This document shows, one piece after another, positions 16,178 to 25,600 of a stretch of DNA of 64,000 nucleotides. How positions within the stretch are numbered: position 1 is the first letter of the stretch; every line of letters starts with the position of its first letter. The position numbers and the translations under genes were made by a program. The notes under the pieces are model-generated. The model was not told the DNA's origin. It saw only the letters and a list, made by a program, of their open reading frames with translations, and ran no database searches. The DNA comes from an uncultured Mucilaginibacter sp. (lineage in GTDB: Bacteria > Bacteroidota > Bacteroidia > Sphingobacteriales > Sphingobacteriaceae). Location: assembly GCF_913773635.1 (NCBI RefSeq), contig NZ_CAJYGQ010000003.1, forward strand, positions 335,238 through 399,237, in the 5' to 3' direction.

Positions 16178-18373
16178 ATGCATCGCCCTGACTTTAGAAA
16201 ATACCTTCGTATAGCCGGAATTGTAGCCGGTGCACTATTACTCATACTTATTGTTGGCGGCTTTGTAGCGTACTCAAAACGTGAAGCTTTGCTTCAAAAA
16301 GCCATTTACAAAGCTAAGGCTAAAGCAAAACGTGATTATAATTTAGATGTAAAAATAGGCACGGCCAAGTTTACCGGTTTGAGCACGGTTGCGTTTAATA
16401 ATATTACCGTTGTACCCGAGCAGCGCGACAGCTTGGTGCGCATAAATAACTTCGAAATCAGTGTAAAGCTCATGCCTTTAATAGCCGGTGATATTAAACT
16501 TGCTGATGTAAAGCTTAAAGACGGGTATTTAAACCTGATTGATAAGAAAGGGCAGCGCAACTTCGATTTTTTATTTCACCGTAAGAGAGACTCAACTAAA
16601 ACCAAATCATCTTCAGGCTTGAATGAGTTGGTTGATAATCTTATTAATCAGGTACTCTACAAAATTCCGGAAAACCTTGACCTTCAAAATTTTAAAATGA
16701 GTTTTGAGGATGATAGTACGCATATAAATCTTTTGGCAAAATCGGCCAAGATTGATGATGGAGACCTGATGTCAACTATTGATGTAAATGACAACGAGTC
16801 CATATGGCATTTTGCGGGCAAACTGCATCCGGGTGATAAAGAAATAGACGTTAAGCTTTACGCTGAAGGCAAGAAGGTGGAGTTTCCGCTGCTGGAAAAA
16901 AAGTTCAAGCTGAAATTTAATTTTGATACGCTTACAACACGTTTAAACAAGGTTGAAGCCAGCGATGATCAAACCCAGGTTTACACTTACCTGGCGGTAA
17001 AGAACATGCTGGTTAATCACCCTGCGCTTTCTGATACTGATGTTGTTGTGCCCGATGGTTCAATTGATGCCAATTTATTTGTTGGTGACAGGTATGTGTC
17101 ATTAGACAGCTCGTCGGTAATACATGTAAAGAAATTAGACATTCATCCATATATCAAGTATCAAATACGCCCGGTTAAGGCATATACCGTAAAAATTCAT
17201 ACTGATTGGCAGGATGCTCAAAACTTCTTCGATTCATTTCCTAAAGGATTATTTGAATCATTGGAAGGTATTGAGGTAGCTGGGCAGCTTCGTTATAACG
17301 CCCACCTGTATCTTAACACTACTGATCCGGATAACGTTCAATTTGAATCGGGGTTGGCTAAAAAAGACTTCAGGATATTGAAGTTTGGCAAGGTAGATCT
17401 TGGCCGTCTTAACCGGGAGTTTGTTTACACGCCTTATGAGCGCGGAAAGCCTATGCCACCGCGTAATATATCGCCTGCAAACTCCAACTACACGCCATTG
17501 CATTCAATCTCTCCTGATTTACGCAACGCAGTAATGACCGCCGAAGATCCGTCGTTTTATACAAACAAGGGTTTTGTGCAAGAATCATTAAGGAAATCAA
17601 TAGCTGAAGATTTTAAAGAGAAGCGCTTTAAGCGTGGTGGAAGTACCATTTCGATGCAATTGGTTAAAAATGCCTTTTTAAGCCGGCAAAAAACTCTTAC
17701 CCGTAAGTTTGAAGAGATATTAATTGTATGGCTCATTGTAAACGGCGATGTAATGACCAAAGACCGAATGCTGGAGGTTTACCTCAACATTATTGAATGG
17801 GGACGTAACATTTATGGTATTGGCGAGGCCGCACGTTACTATTTTGCCAAGCACCCGTCTGAGCTTAATATTGGCGAAAGTATTTACCTGGCCAGCATTG
17901 TGCCTAATCCTAAAAATGGTTTGTATGCCTTCGAGCCCGATGGCTCGCTGAGGTACAGGCTGCATGGATATTTCAGGCTCATAGGAAACCTGATGGCTCG
18001 CCGCGGCCTTACCCAGCCTGATAGCAGCGCCTACGGATTTTACAATGTGCGCTTACGCGAAGGTCTGAGACAAAAAATGGCACCTATTGATACCGCTGTT
18101 GCCGATAGCCTGCTGCAGCATAACCCTGATGACCCGGATGGAGATGGTATGATTATGCCTGGTGTTGTTGAAGAGCCGAAAGATGATGAAAAGAGGCCAG
18201 GCTTTTTTCAACGCTTATTTGGCGGTGGTAAAAAAGATAGTACCGACAGGAAAAAAGAAGCTATACAAGATTCAATTGATGCCGTTAAAAAGCGTGAAAA
18301 GGAAGCTGACCGCGAACGTAAACGTTTAGAGAAAGAACGACGCAAGGAACTCAGAGAACGAGGGTTGATGTAA
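16178..18373 (+). CDS. AsmA-like domain fused to GT51 peptidoglycan glycosyltransferase
   Basis: 731-residue inner-membrane protein. A membrane helix at about 13-33 precedes a long AsmA-like beta region (35-400: KIGTAKFTGLSTVAFNNITV and similar). The GT51 domain spans about 430-610, with the catalytic Glu in AEDPSFY (Glu456) and the motifs RGGSTISMQLVKN, RKFEEILIVWLI and EVYLNIIEWG. No transpeptidase domain follows; the tail (640-731) is rich in Asp, then Lys/Arg/Glu. GT51 enzymes polymerise lipid II into glycan strands. The AsmA part may couple this to envelope lipid or outer-membrane assembly; that link is inferred. The usual His of EDxxFxxHxG is replaced (FYTNKGF). Confidence 0.88.
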   Translation: MHRPDFRKYLRIAGIVAGALLLILIVGGFVAYSKREALLQKAIYKAKAKAKRDYNLDVKIGTAKFTGLSTVAFNNITVVPEQRDSLVRINNFEISVKLMPLIAGDIKLADVKLKDGYLNLIDKKGQRNFDFLFHRKRDSTKTKSSSGLNELVDNLINQVLYKIPENLDLQNFKMSFEDDSTHINLLAKSAKIDDGDLMSTIDVNDNESIWHFAGKLHPGDKEIDVKLYAEGKKVEFPLLEKKFKLKFNFDTLTTRLNKVEASDDQTQVYTYLAVKNMLVNHPALSDTDVVVPDGSIDANLFVGDRYVSLDSSSVIHVKKLDIHPYIKYQIRPVKAYTVKIHTDWQDAQNFFDSFPKGLFESLEGIEVAGQLRYNAHLYLNTTDPDNVQFESGLAKKDFRILKFGKVDLGRLNREFVYTPYERGKPMPPRNISPANSNYTPLHSISPDLRNAVMTAEDPSFYTNKGFVQESLRKSIAEDFKEKRFKRGGSTISMQLVKNAFLSRQKTLTRKFEEILIVWLIVNGDVMTKDRMLEVYLNIIEWGRNIYGIGEAARYYFAKHPSELNIGESIYLASIVPNPKNGLYAFEPDGSLRYRLHGYFRLIGNLMARRGLTQPDSSAYGFYNVRLREGLRQKMAPIDTAVADSLLQHNPDDPDGDGMIMPGVVEEPKDDEKRPGFFQRLFGGGKKDSTDRKKEAIQDSIDAVKKREKEADRERKRLEKERRKELRERGLM

Positions 18374-18380
18374 ATAAAAT

Positions 18381-18412
18381 AGGGGAGCAGTTTTGCGCCC
18401 CTTTCTTATTTT
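18381..18412 (+). terminator. probable intrinsic terminator
   Basis: AGGGGAGC / GCGCCCCT hairpin with one mismatch, then TTTCTTATTTT. Moderate strength. Confidence 0.55.
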
Positions 18413-18422
18413 AAGCTGTTTT

Positions 18423-19763
18423 TTAGTTTTTCATCATTACAGCGCTGTCATTAACTTCAAAGGTGTGGTTTTTAAGTAAATTAATGATTTCTGCACCTGC
18501 AAGTAACGCCGGGCCATAGCCATGTGCTGCGTATACGTTTACAGGCCTATAGTAGTAAAACGCCGGGTCAAAAGCCATGCCTGTTCCAACACAAACACCC
18601 TCAACCTGCCCTTGTGTGTTTACCTTGGTAGCAGTAGCATTCCAGGCAAGTAACGCTGCTGGGCCATAAGCGCGGCCGTTAAGCCATCTGTTGTTTATAC
18701 CCCGTGCCAGGCAGTAAGCATAAATTGCCGTAGCTGATGTTTCAAGGTAACTGTCATTACGGTCAAGTAACTGGTGCCAAAACCCTGTACCCGACTGGTA
18801 AGATACCAATCCTTTAGCCAATGACTGATACTGCTGTAAAACAGCAGCATAACCCGGATGGCTTTGCGGTAGCACATCCAAAAGTTCGGTCATGGCCATA
18901 AAAGCCCAGCCATTTGCGCGCCCCCAGTGAAATTGCGGATGCACATCCATTTCTTGTACCCAGCCATGCATGTAAACGTTTTTTTCGTTATTAAACATGC
19001 GCTTGCTAAATTGTAATACCTGTTTCACGGCGTCATCGTAATACTTACTATTGCCGGTTAACTTGCCAAATTGCGCGATGGCAGGTACGCTCATAAACAT
19101 ATCATCAAGCCATAGCGTGTTTTTTAACGGCCTGTTGCGGGCCAGGGTACCATCATTAAAGCGCTGCTGCTTGTTACTCACAAAGTTTATAAAGTTATCG
19201 GCCATAGGGCGTAAGTTGGCCGATGCTCCCGCTGTACCAATTGTTTTAACCGTTGCAGCGCATAGAGCTCCACAATCATCAAGTGCGCCAGGTTCCATCA
19301 CAGAATGTAGCGGATTACGACGCGCTACCGTTTTTCCGGTTTTTTTAAATGCCGCAATAGCGTCGGCTAAAAAATTAAGGCGCGTTTGGGTATAGGCTGT
19401 GTAGCGGGTGTCGCCCGTAGCTTGCCCGGCTAAAAGCATGCCTGCGTAAGTAACGCCCCACTCGTAGCTTGTAAGCCTAAAATCGCCCGGTTTAAATGTG
19501 GTATTGGTGTCAATGGCATTAAGTGCAATCGGCTGATTGGTGCCGCGCTTTACCAATTGTGGCGGTGTGTTTTTATCTAAATAATTGAGTATACGGTCGA
19601 GGGTTTGTTTAACCTGTTCAGGTGTAGTAATATCATAAGGCGTAGGGTAATTAACCTTCATGGCATGCAACGGGGTTACTACATCATTTACTTTTTGGGC
19701 AAATGCAAAGTTGCAGGCTGCTAAACCACTGCACAGCAGTAATGTGGCTTTAAATGCTTTCAT
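18423..19763 (-). CDS. GH105-type unsaturated glucuronyl/galacturonyl hydrolase, exported
   Basis: 446 residues with a signal peptide to about residue 22, then an (alpha/alpha)6 barrel of the GH88/GH105 type. Marks are LTSYEWGVTYAGMLLAG, LKNTLWLDDMFMSVPAIAQFG (catalytic-type Asp) and HWGRANGWAFMAMTELLDVLP. GH105 enzymes remove the 4,5-unsaturated uronate left on oligosaccharides by pectin lyases, such as delta-galacturonate linked to rhamnose. It is divergent from the GH43 gene and shares its pathway with the second GH105 at 24.5 kb; the two are only distantly alike, so substrate specificities probably differ. Confidence 0.85.
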   Translation of the reverse strand: MKAFKATLLLCSGLAACNFAFAQKVNDVVTPLHAMKVNYPTPYDITTPEQVKQTLDRILNYLDKNTPPQLVKRGTNQPIALNAIDTNTTFKPGDFRLTSYEWGVTYAGMLLAGQATGDTRYTAYTQTRLNFLADAIAAFKKTGKTVARRNPLHSVMEPGALDDCGALCAATVKTIGTAGASANLRPMADNFINFVSNKQQRFNDGTLARNRPLKNTLWLDDMFMSVPAIAQFGKLTGNSKYYDDAVKQVLQFSKRMFNNEKNVYMHGWVQEMDVHPQFHWGRANGWAFMAMTELLDVLPQSHPGYAAVLQQYQSLAKGLVSYQSGTGFWHQLLDRNDSYLETSATAIYAYCLARGINNRWLNGRAYGPAALLAWNATATKVNTQGQVEGVCVGTGMAFDPAFYYYRPVNVYAAHGYGPALLAGAEIINLLKNHTFEVNDSAVMMKN

Positions 19764-19879
19764 TACAAAAAATGTTGATTTATGGTTGGTTTACAAGGGC
19801 ATTTTGCGCCCTTCGCAAATTAAAATTAAATATACTTAAAGTGCCTTATTAAGGCAGACAGTGTAGGACAGTTAAACTT

Positions 19880-19909
19880 TTTGGGCTTTGCCTAATCTCA
19901 CTACCTTTG
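19880..19909 (+). promoter_or_regulatory. Bacteroidetes promoter for the GH43 gene
   Basis: TTTG (19880-19883), an 18-bp spacer and TACCTTTG (19902-19909). This is the most complete -33/-7 pair in the window, giving a leader of about 20 nt before the ATG at 19934. Confidence 0.65.
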
Positions 19910-19933
19910 AAAGCTAACCAAACAAAACTTTAC

Positions 19934-20863
19934 ATGAGAAGCTTGTACCTTTTATTATTGCTGCTGCTTTCGGCGTTTAACCTTATGGCACAAAGTAATG
20001 ACGCTTATATTTTTTGCTACTTTAAAGGCAATAGTGCAGATGGCCTGCACCTGGCTTACAGTAATGACGGCCTGCAGTGGGCAGCACTTAAAAACGACAG
20101 TTCGTTTTTGAAACCGGCAGTAGCCAAAGATCGCCTCATGCGCGACCCTTGCATTATACGCGGTGCCGACGGTTTATTCCATATGGTATGGACGGTAAGC
20201 TGGGCCGATAAAGGTATTGGCTACGCCAATTCAAAAGATCTTATTAATTGGTCTAACCAGCAATTTATTCCGGTTATGGCCAAAGAAGATGGTGCGCGTA
20301 ACTCATGGGCACCTGAAATTACCTATGATGCCAAAAATAAGCAGTATATGATTTACTGGGCAACCACTATCAAAGGGCGCTATGCTACCGATACAACGGT
20401 AGAAGCCGGTTATAATCATCGTATGTATTATACCCTTACCAAAGATTTTAAAACTTTCAGCGATGTAAAGCTGCTTTACGAGCCGGGCTTTAATGTAATT
20501 GATGCTACAATAGTTCCATACGGCAAAAAGTACGTTATGTTTTTTAAAGATGAGCGCCTAAAGCCTGAGCAAAAAAACATTAAGATAGCTTACGCCAATA
20601 AAATAACCGGTCCTTACAAACAGGATGGTGATAAAATAACCGGAAATTATTGGGCAGAAGGGCCAACAGCATTGCAAAAGGGAAATGAGTGGATTGTTTA
20701 TTTTGACAAGTACCGCAATCACAAATATGGCGCGGTATCATCAACCGATTTAAAAAATTGGAAAGACATATCTGATAGCATTAATCTACCATCGGGTATA
20801 CGTCATGGAACAATATTCAAAGTAACCCAAGCCGAACTTGATAAACTGAAAGCTATAAAGTAA
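19934..20863 (+). CDS. glycoside hydrolase family 43-like protein, exported
   Basis: 309 residues: signal peptide at about 1-20 (LLLLLLLSAFNLMAQ), then a five-bladed beta-propeller. Catalytic-type residues are in place: base Asp in MRDPCIIRGADG, the pKa-modulating Asp in NVIDATIVPYG and the acid Glu in YWAEGPTALQ. GH43 members remove arabinose, xylose or galactose residues, fitting trimming of pectin side chains here; the exact sugar cannot be told. The ATG at 19934 was chosen over a TTG at 19907 that falls inside the promoter. It is first in a run of four same-strand enzyme genes after it. Confidence 0.83.
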   Translation: MRSLYLLLLLLLSAFNLMAQSNDAYIFCYFKGNSADGLHLAYSNDGLQWAALKNDSSFLKPAVAKDRLMRDPCIIRGADGLFHMVWTVSWADKGIGYANSKDLINWSNQQFIPVMAKEDGARNSWAPEITYDAKNKQYMIYWATTIKGRYATDTTVEAGYNHRMYYTLTKDFKTFSDVKLLYEPGFNVIDATIVPYGKKYVMFFKDERLKPEQKNIKIAYANKITGPYKQDGDKITGNYWAEGPTALQKGNEWIVYFDKYRNHKYGAVSSTDLKNWKDISDSINLPSGIRHGTIFKVTQAELDKLKAIK

Positions 20864-21040
20864 CGGCGATTTATCTAATGCTTCAAAACCTAGCTGTGAA
20901 GTTTTTGTGGTAAGGTATTAAAACCGTTGGTTGAATGATCTCCTTGCGTTAATGTATTATTGCTGTTATAAACACGGCAACAGCTACAATTATGTGCCCT
21001 TTTCAGGATGGTACAGGATACGTTTGCTTTGCAGGTAAAA

Positions 21041-21048
21041 TAAATTTG
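21041..21048 (+). promoter_or_regulatory. Bacteroidetes -7 box for the first esterase gene
   Basis: TAAATTTG (TAnnTTTG), 65 bp before the ATG at 21114. No -33 TTTG at the ideal distance. Confidence 0.4.
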
Positions 21049-21113
21049 ACCCAAGCCAATTACCGGCGGCTAATGCCTGCCATCCATTTTGTATAAATCT
21101 AAGTATTGTAATA

Positions 21114-22430
21114 ATGAAGCTTAAACCGCTATACATACGCTTTATGTTTTTGTTAACGTTCTTCGTTATGGGCGTAAGTATTGCGTGGGCTCAAACATCA
21201 TCATACAAGTTTAGCTTTAACCGGCAGCAAAAGGCTGCAGGTTATACCCAGGTTGCCGCAGATTACAAATTTGACGGTACGTATGGTTTTGATTTTGAAA
21301 CCAGCGCACAGGCAATTAATGGCAAGGACAAGAAAGGTGATTACATTACTTCCAATCAGCCCTTTTATTTCTCGGTGGCCGTGCCCGAGGGAAACTACAA
21401 GGTAACTTTAATATTGGGCGGAAACGATGCAAGCCTAACAACGGTTAAGGCCGAATCGCGCAGGTTAATGCTCGAAAACATAGCTACTAAGCCGGGTGAG
21501 AATAAAACTGTAAGCTTTATCGTCAATGTACGTAAACCTCAGATTGGCGATAGCAGCAGGGTAAGTCTTAAACCCCGTGAAAATGGCAAACTTGACTGGG
21601 ATGATAAGCTAACGCTTGAATTTGACCAGATTCCAGCTATTAAAGCATTGCAAATTGAAAAAGTCAATAATCAAATAACCGTTTTTCTTGCCGGTAACTC
21701 TACCGTGGTTGATCAGGATGACGAACCTTGGGCCGCATGGGGACAAATGATTCCAAGATTTTTTAAACCAGGGGTAGCTGTTGCTAATCATGCCGAATCG
21801 GGTTTAACGCTGGGCAGTTTTATGGGCAGCAAACGGTTAGACAAAGTAATGAGCCTTATTAAACCCGGCGATTATTTATTCATTGAGTTTGGCCATAATG
21901 ATCAAAAAGAAAAAGGGCCCAATGATGGTGCATATAAATCATACACCGAACGTTTAAAAACATTCATTAGCCGCACACGTCAAAAAGGCGCTATCCCTGT
22001 TGTTGTAACTTCAACAGCGCGTCGCTCATTTGATGCAAACGGTAAAACCGTAAATACGCTGGGCGATTATCCTGCTGCGGCACGTAAGGTGGCTAAAGAG
22101 GAGGGTGTTACTCTGATTGACTTAAACGCCATGACAACCACCCTTTATGATGCATGGGGTGTTGAGCCATCAAAAAAAGGATTTGTACATTACCCTGCAA
22201 ATACCTTCCCGGGGCAAACAAAGCCACTTGAAGATAATACGCATTACAACCCTTACGGGGCATATGAATTAGCAAAGTGCGTGGTTCAGGGTATTAAGGC
22301 AAGTAACTTAAAATTAAAGAAATACCTGGTAGATATGCCTGGTTTTGAGCCCAAAAAGCCTGATGCTCCCGATGCCTTTAACTGGCCGTTAAGTCCAAAA
22401 AACTCATCTATCAAACCCGATGGTAATTAA
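21114..22430 (+). CDS. rhamnogalacturonan acetylesterase-like SGNH hydrolase with N-terminal beta-sandwich
   Basis: 438 residues: signal peptide to about 27, an N-terminal beta-sandwich (about 30-180, KFSFNRQQKAAGYTQV, then FYFSVAVPEGNYKVTLILGG) and a CE12-type SGNH domain. Block I is FLAGNSTVVDQ (nucleophile Ser), followed by an oxyanion Gly (AESGLTLGSF), the Asn block (FIEFGHND) and the Asp-His pair in DNTHYNPYGAY. The enzyme removes acetyl groups from galacturonate in rhamnogalacturonan, opening the chain to lyases. It is the largest of three SGNH genes in a row; the extra N-terminal domain may bind carbohydrate. Confidence 0.85.
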   Translation: MKLKPLYIRFMFLLTFFVMGVSIAWAQTSSYKFSFNRQQKAAGYTQVAADYKFDGTYGFDFETSAQAINGKDKKGDYITSNQPFYFSVAVPEGNYKVTLILGGNDASLTTVKAESRRLMLENIATKPGENKTVSFIVNVRKPQIGDSSRVSLKPRENGKLDWDDKLTLEFDQIPAIKALQIEKVNNQITVFLAGNSTVVDQDDEPWAAWGQMIPRFFKPGVAVANHAESGLTLGSFMGSKRLDKVMSLIKPGDYLFIEFGHNDQKEKGPNDGAYKSYTERLKTFISRTRQKGAIPVVVTSTARRSFDANGKTVNTLGDYPAAARKVAKEEGVTLIDLNAMTTTLYDAWGVEPSKKGFVHYPANTFPGQTKPLEDNTHYNPYGAYELAKCVVQGIKASNLKLKKYLVDMPGFEPKKPDAPDAFNWPLSPKNSSIKPDGN

Positions 22431-22607
22431 TCAATAATTGGCAAAGGTCTTCTACTTTTCTAAAGACACACTCAAGCATGCTTAAATGAGAAAGCCCGTA
22501 ATAAATGGAATAACAGTACTGTCTTCGCCGATGATGGTACCCAATTAGTTATACCTTAATAAACCATATTTAAACTAAGTAGTTTCAAATCAATCCAATA
22601 AGCTTAA

Positions 22608-23378
22608 ATGAAAAAGATATTAAAACTTGCTATTTGTGCATTTGTGGTTCTTGTTATAGCGCAGGCTTTCAGGCAGCCGTCTAAGCCGGTTATTTATTTA
22701 ATCGGCGATTCAACCGTGCATAACAACGATAAAGTGCAGTGGGGTTGGGGCTCAATTTTAGGAAGCTTTTTCGATGAAAATAGAATCAGCGTAAATAACC
22801 AAGCCATGGCCGGTCGCAGCACACGTACCTTTATTAAGGAAAATCGCTGGCATACAGTTGATTCCATGTTAAAACCAGGCGACTACGTGTTGATGCAATT
22901 TGGCCATAACGAGGGTAGTAAGCCTGATACCAATAAGGCCGGCTACAGAGGCGTATTGCGCGGTACCGGCAATGAAACTGTTGAACTTACCTGGAAAGAT
23001 GGTGTTAAGGAAACCGTTCATACATACGGTTGGTATTTGCGCAAGTTTATTCGTGAAACAAAGGCTAAAGGAGCTACACCTATTGTACTGTCAATGATAC
23101 CACGCAACCAGTTTAAAGATGGCAAAGTGCTTCGTGCCGATAGCAGTTACGGCAAATGGGCTAAAGAGGTTGCTCAGCAAGAGAACGTTGCCTTTGTTAA
23201 TCTGAACAGCATATCGGCCGATAAGTATGATAAGTGGGGAGCTGATTCTGTTAAGAAATTTTTTCCCGGCGATCATACCCATACCAATAAGGCAGGTGCT
23301 ACTGTAAACGCCCAATCTGTGGTAGAAGGTATCAAAGCCAATAAATCGATTACGTTAAATAAATATTTAAAAAAGTAA
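22608..23378 (+). CDS. rhamnogalacturonan acetylesterase-like SGNH hydrolase
   Basis: 256 residues with an N-terminal hydrophobic anchor or signal (about 5-21), then a single SGNH domain: LIGDSTVHNND (Ser nucleophile), NQAMAGRSTRTF (Gly), LMQFGHNEG (Asn) and GDHTHTNKAGA (Asp and His). Same family as rhamnogalacturonan acetylesterase CE12. The following paralogue starts 1 bp after its stop, so both are surely one transcript. An unusual GWGSIL segment right after block I is shared by both, which supports tandem duplication. Confidence 0.87.
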   Translation: MKKILKLAICAFVVLVIAQAFRQPSKPVIYLIGDSTVHNNDKVQWGWGSILGSFFDENRISVNNQAMAGRSTRTFIKENRWHTVDSMLKPGDYVLMQFGHNEGSKPDTNKAGYRGVLRGTGNETVELTWKDGVKETVHTYGWYLRKFIRETKAKGATPIVLSMIPRNQFKDGKVLRADSSYGKWAKEVAQQENVAFVNLNSISADKYDKWGADSVKKFFPGDHTHTNKAGATVNAQSVVEGIKANKSITLNKYLKK

Positions 23379-23379
23379 T

Positions 23380-24180
23380 ATGCTTAACAAATATACCCGG
23401 TCTGTACTTTTTGCATTAGTTGTTATTACAGCAGCAGGTGCATTATTTTCGTTCATTATAAAACCTAAACCAACGTTATACCTCGTTGGCGACTCTACCG
23501 TAAAAAATGGTAAAGGGAAAGGTGATGGTGGTTTATGGGGATGGGGCAGCTATTTGGCCAACCACTTTGATACCACAAAAATTACCGTGGAAAATGATGC
23601 CCTGGGCGGAACCAGCAGCCGTACATTTCAAACACAGGGTTGGTGGAACAAAGTAGCCGAAAAAATTAAACCGGGCGACTACGTGATTATGCAGTTCGGG
23701 CATAATGATTCCAGCCCGCTGGTAGATTCGTCACGCGCGCGCGGCACCATTAAAAGTAACGGCGACGAGCAGCAAGAACTATATAACCCACTTACCAAAA
23801 AAACAGAAGTTATACATAGCTATGGCTGGTATTTGCGTAAAATGATTGCCGAAGCAAAAGCCAAAGGTGCTGCTGTAGCAGTTTGTTCACTTATTCCGCG
23901 TAACAGCTGGAAAGACGGTAAAGTAGTACGCAGTACTAATGATTACGGCAAATGGGCTGCCGAAGCGGCTAGACAGGCAGGAGCAACGTTTATTGATCTG
24001 AATACATTAGTAGCGGATAAATACGACGCCGAAGGAGAAGCAAAAGTTAAAGCAACCTATTTTAATGATAAAGATCATACACATACCATTGAAGCCGGAG
24101 CTGTTTTAAATGCCAAATTGGTAGCTATGGGTATAAAGCAGGCAAAGGGTTTTGGTTTAAGTCGTTATCTTAACAAGTAA
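23380..24180 (+). CDS. rhamnogalacturonan acetylesterase-like SGNH hydrolase, tandem paralogue
   Basis: 266 residues, with N-terminal hydrophobic signal or anchor and an SGNH domain. Motifs: LVGDSTVKNGKGKG (Ser), NDALGGTSSRTF (Gly), IMQFGHNDSSP (Asn) and DKDHTHTIEAGA (Asp, His). Clearly a paralogue of the preceding gene (shared SYGWYLRKMI, LIPRN, DGKV and YGKWA segments), separated by 1 bp. Divergence suggests different acetyl positions (O-2 versus O-3) or different backbone contexts; this is inference. Confidence 0.87.
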   Translation: MLNKYTRSVLFALVVITAAGALFSFIIKPKPTLYLVGDSTVKNGKGKGDGGLWGWGSYLANHFDTTKITVENDALGGTSSRTFQTQGWWNKVAEKIKPGDYVIMQFGHNDSSPLVDSSRARGTIKSNGDEQQELYNPLTKKTEVIHSYGWYLRKMIAEAKAKGAAVAVCSLIPRNSWKDGKVVRSTNDYGKWAAEAARQAGATFIDLNTLVADKYDAEGEAKVKATYFNDKDHTHTIEAGAVLNAKLVAMGIKQAKGFGLSRYLNK

Positions 24181-24454
24181 CTTCCCGCGTTTAAATTTCC
24201 TGTTAAAGCAAGGGTAAAGCCTGTTTAAAGCGTCATTGTATATAACTGGTTATAGGTAAACCTCTGCTTTCATTTTTATTTGTATTAAATAGGCGGTTGG
24301 TGTTACCTGGAGAGGGGTGGAATGTACATTCGCTATCACTGATAATATAGCACTGTCTTGGCCTAAATGACCGGCAAGTATGTGGCTGCCTTGCTGCTGT
24401 TAAGAACGGGTAGCGTTTGTGGCCCCAACAAAAATGAATATATAAACTATAAAT

Positions 24455-25600
24455 ATGCTGAAGAGTAAGTTTTCCGTTCTGGCAATAATCGCAGGTTTAA
24501 TGCTGGTAGCTCCTTTTAAAGGCGCTGAAGCGCAAAAGCTGCCGTCAAAAAATAAAGTAGTAATTGATATGGCTTTGGCCAATCAGTACTTTATGAAAAA
24601 ATGGCCCGATCCGGGTGCTGTTACCAACGTTGGCCGGGTACGTACAAGTAATTTATGGACACGCGCTGTTTATTATGAAGGCCTAATGGCATTGTATAAA
24701 ATCAGCAAGCAGCAGCAATATCTGAAGTATGCATTAGACTGGTCAAATCATCATAAGTGGGAGCCACGCGATGGATTAAACACCCGCAATGCCGATAACC
24801 AGTGCTGCAGCCAAACTTACCTTGAACTATATGAGCTGGATAAAAAGGCGGAGTACATTGAGCCTACTAAGCAAAACATCGACAAGATGATGACCGGTGA
24901 GAAAATTGATGACTGGCACTGGATAGATGCTTTGCAAATGGCAATGCCTGTATTTGCCAAATTAGGCACCATATATAAAGACAACCGTTACTACGAGCGT
25001 ATGTACGAAATTTATAATTACTCAAAAACCAAGCACGGTGGCAACGGACTTTATAATTCGGCTGAGAAGCTTTGGTGGAGAGATAAGGATTTTGTGCCAC
25101 CTTATAAAGAACCTAACGGCGCAAATTGCTACTGGTCTCGTGGTAATGGATGGGTTGTAGCGGCCATGGTGCGTGTACTTGAAGTAATGCCTAAAAGCGC
25201 CCCTCATCGCCAAGAGTATGTAACCATGCTGAAAGATATGCTTGAGGCCTTAGTGCCATTACAACGCGCCGATGGCTACTGGAACGTTAGTTTAATGGAC
25301 CCTGCCAATTATGGTGGTAAAGAGCTTACCGGTACAGCTTTGTTTACTTATGGCATGGCATGGGGAGTAAAAAATGGTATCATCAGTAAAAAGAAATATC
25401 TCCCTGTAATAACAAAAGCATGGAATGCCATGAGCAAAGAATGTATACACCCTGATGGTATGTTAGGCTATGTACAGGGTACGGGTAAAGAGCCTAAAGA
25501 CGGACAACCAGTAAGCTATGATCATATCCCTGATTTTGAAGATTATGGTTTAGGATGTTTTCTTTTGGCCGGAAGCGAAGTTTACCGTTTAGCCAAATAA
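24455..25600 (+). CDS. GH105 unsaturated rhamnogalacturonyl hydrolase (YteR-like), exported
   Basis: 381 residues: signal peptide to about 26, then the (alpha/alpha)6 barrel of GH105. Marks: WTRAVYYEGLMALYKISK, DNQCCSQTYLELYEL, DDWHWIDALQMAMPVFAKLG (catalytic-type Asp), YWSRGNGWVVAAMVRVLEVMP and a late DYGLGCFLLAGSEVYRL. It hydrolyses the unsaturated galacturonyl end of rhamnogalacturonan fragments. It closes the pectin cluster. Its own promoter is possible in the 274 bp before it, where no clear -7 box was seen. Confidence 0.9.
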   Translation: MLKSKFSVLAIIAGLMLVAPFKGAEAQKLPSKNKVVIDMALANQYFMKKWPDPGAVTNVGRVRTSNLWTRAVYYEGLMALYKISKQQQYLKYALDWSNHHKWEPRDGLNTRNADNQCCSQTYLELYELDKKAEYIEPTKQNIDKMMTGEKIDDWHWIDALQMAMPVFAKLGTIYKDNRYYERMYEIYNYSKTKHGGNGLYNSAEKLWWRDKDFVPPYKEPNGANCYWSRGNGWVVAAMVRVLEVMPKSAPHRQEYVTMLKDMLEALVPLQRADGYWNVSLMDPANYGGKELTGTALFTYGMAWGVKNGIISKKKYLPVITKAWNAMSKECIHPDGMLGYVQGTGKEPKDGQPVSYDHIPDFEDYGLGCFLLAGSEVYRLAK

